From contig JAPLEO010000102.1 in NCBI GenBank assembly GCA_026391125.1, forward strand, positions 1-64,000: DNA of 64,000 nt. The letters are read 5' to 3'. This DNA comes from Bacteroidota bacterium (lineage in GTDB: Bacteria; Bacteroidota; Bacteroidia; Chitinophagales; Chitinophagaceae). Below the pieces are notes generated by a model. The model was not told where the DNA came from, ran no database searches, and saw only the letters and a program-made list of their open reading frames with translations. Shown in pieces: positions 63,765-64,000 of this stretch. The translations under genes and the position numbers were made by a program. How positions within the stretch are numbered: the first letter of the stretch is position 1; each line of letters begins with the position of its first letter.

Positions 63765-64000
63765 TTATTGTTTCTTTCCAAGCGGATATGCAATACTAAT
63801 ACTGTACGTTTTATTATATACATCTTCTAAAGCATTTGCCGATATTCCAAAAAGGCCTTTATTGTACCCGAGTATGAATTTTACTTTGGATACATTAATA
63901 ATAGTTTTAAGACTTAGTCCAAAATCATCTCTATGGGCGTCATCAACACCATCTTGATTTCCAAATTTTAGATCAGTGGTGGTGCTTGTTCCATCAGCTT
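63765..64000 (-). CDS. Predicted outer-membrane barrel protein, C-terminal part only
   Basis: The frame is open from the window edge (64000) to a TAA at 63767-63765, about 78 codons. The visible part has beta-strand patterns DFGLSLKTIINVSKVKFILG, LFGISANALEDVYN and TYSISIAYPLGKKQ at the end. A barrel protein is likely. The rest lies beyond the window. It is followed after 46 nt by the 62633 gene. Confidence 0.6.
   Translation of the reverse strand, partial: ADGTSTTTDLKFGNQDGVDDAHRDDFGLSLKTIINVSKVKFILGYNKGLFGISANALEDVYNKTYSISIAYPLGKKQ

Overview
The window reads as chromosomal DNA of a low-GC Bacteroidota, most likely in or near the Chitinophagaceae. The signs are a SusC/SusD pair, gliding genes gldF/gldG, a MurF-Alr fusion, an HmuY-type lipoprotein, a DksA-like protein with an Ala/Lys/Pro-rich N-terminal half, and promoters resembling the Bacteroidota -7 element TAnnTTTG. 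The assignment comes from gene content only. I see no rRNA, tRNA, CRISPR array, insertion sequence or prophage.

Layout. 1-5.4 kb: end of an MsbA-like ABC transporter, a frameshifted DksA-like gene and ileS. 5.4-8.2 kb: HmuY-like lipoprotein and TonB receptor, probably for haem. 8.4-24 kb: housekeeping genes, namely D-lactate dehydrogenase, lspA, murF-alr, a TerC protein, gldF-gldG, a heptaproline secreted protein, iscS-iscU-iscA, methylmalonyl-CoA epimerase and acpP-fabF-rnc with a possible 34-aa membrane peptide coupled to rnc.

24-50 kb is a pectin utilization locus. Extracytoplasmic enzymes (CE8-PL10, GH105, CE12-GH28, CE8) and SusC/SusD degrade and import pectin. An ExuT-like transporter moves uronates inward. 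Saturated galacturonate passes through UxaC, UxaB and UxaA, and the unsaturated sugar through KduI and KduD, both giving 2-keto-3-deoxygluconate. KdgK and KdgA then yield pyruvate and glyceraldehyde 3-phosphate. A second kdgK-like gene carries an in-frame TAA. A LacI-family regulator lies inside the locus, and related LacI/PurR-like sites occur in three divergent promoter regions. 50.5-54.8 kb is a sucrose operon (MFS transporter, fructokinase, GH13_4 enzyme) divergent from susC.

54.8-64 kb holds a TPR histidine kinase of the NarL-partner type without an adjacent response regulator, followed by secreted and envelope proteins of unknown function (two small periplasmic candidates, two predicted outer-membrane proteins, a TPR protein, a Cys-tagged MORN protein and a membrane protein). 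Three promoters here share a palindrome TATACCC-N6-GGGTATA (one copy with a changed outer base on each side) placed exactly 20 nt before a -7-like element. This is the best candidate for an undescribed regulatory system. A second unusual feature is a family of heptanucleotide arrays (GTGAGAA and variants) that start at or directly after stop codons and carry stops in all three frames.
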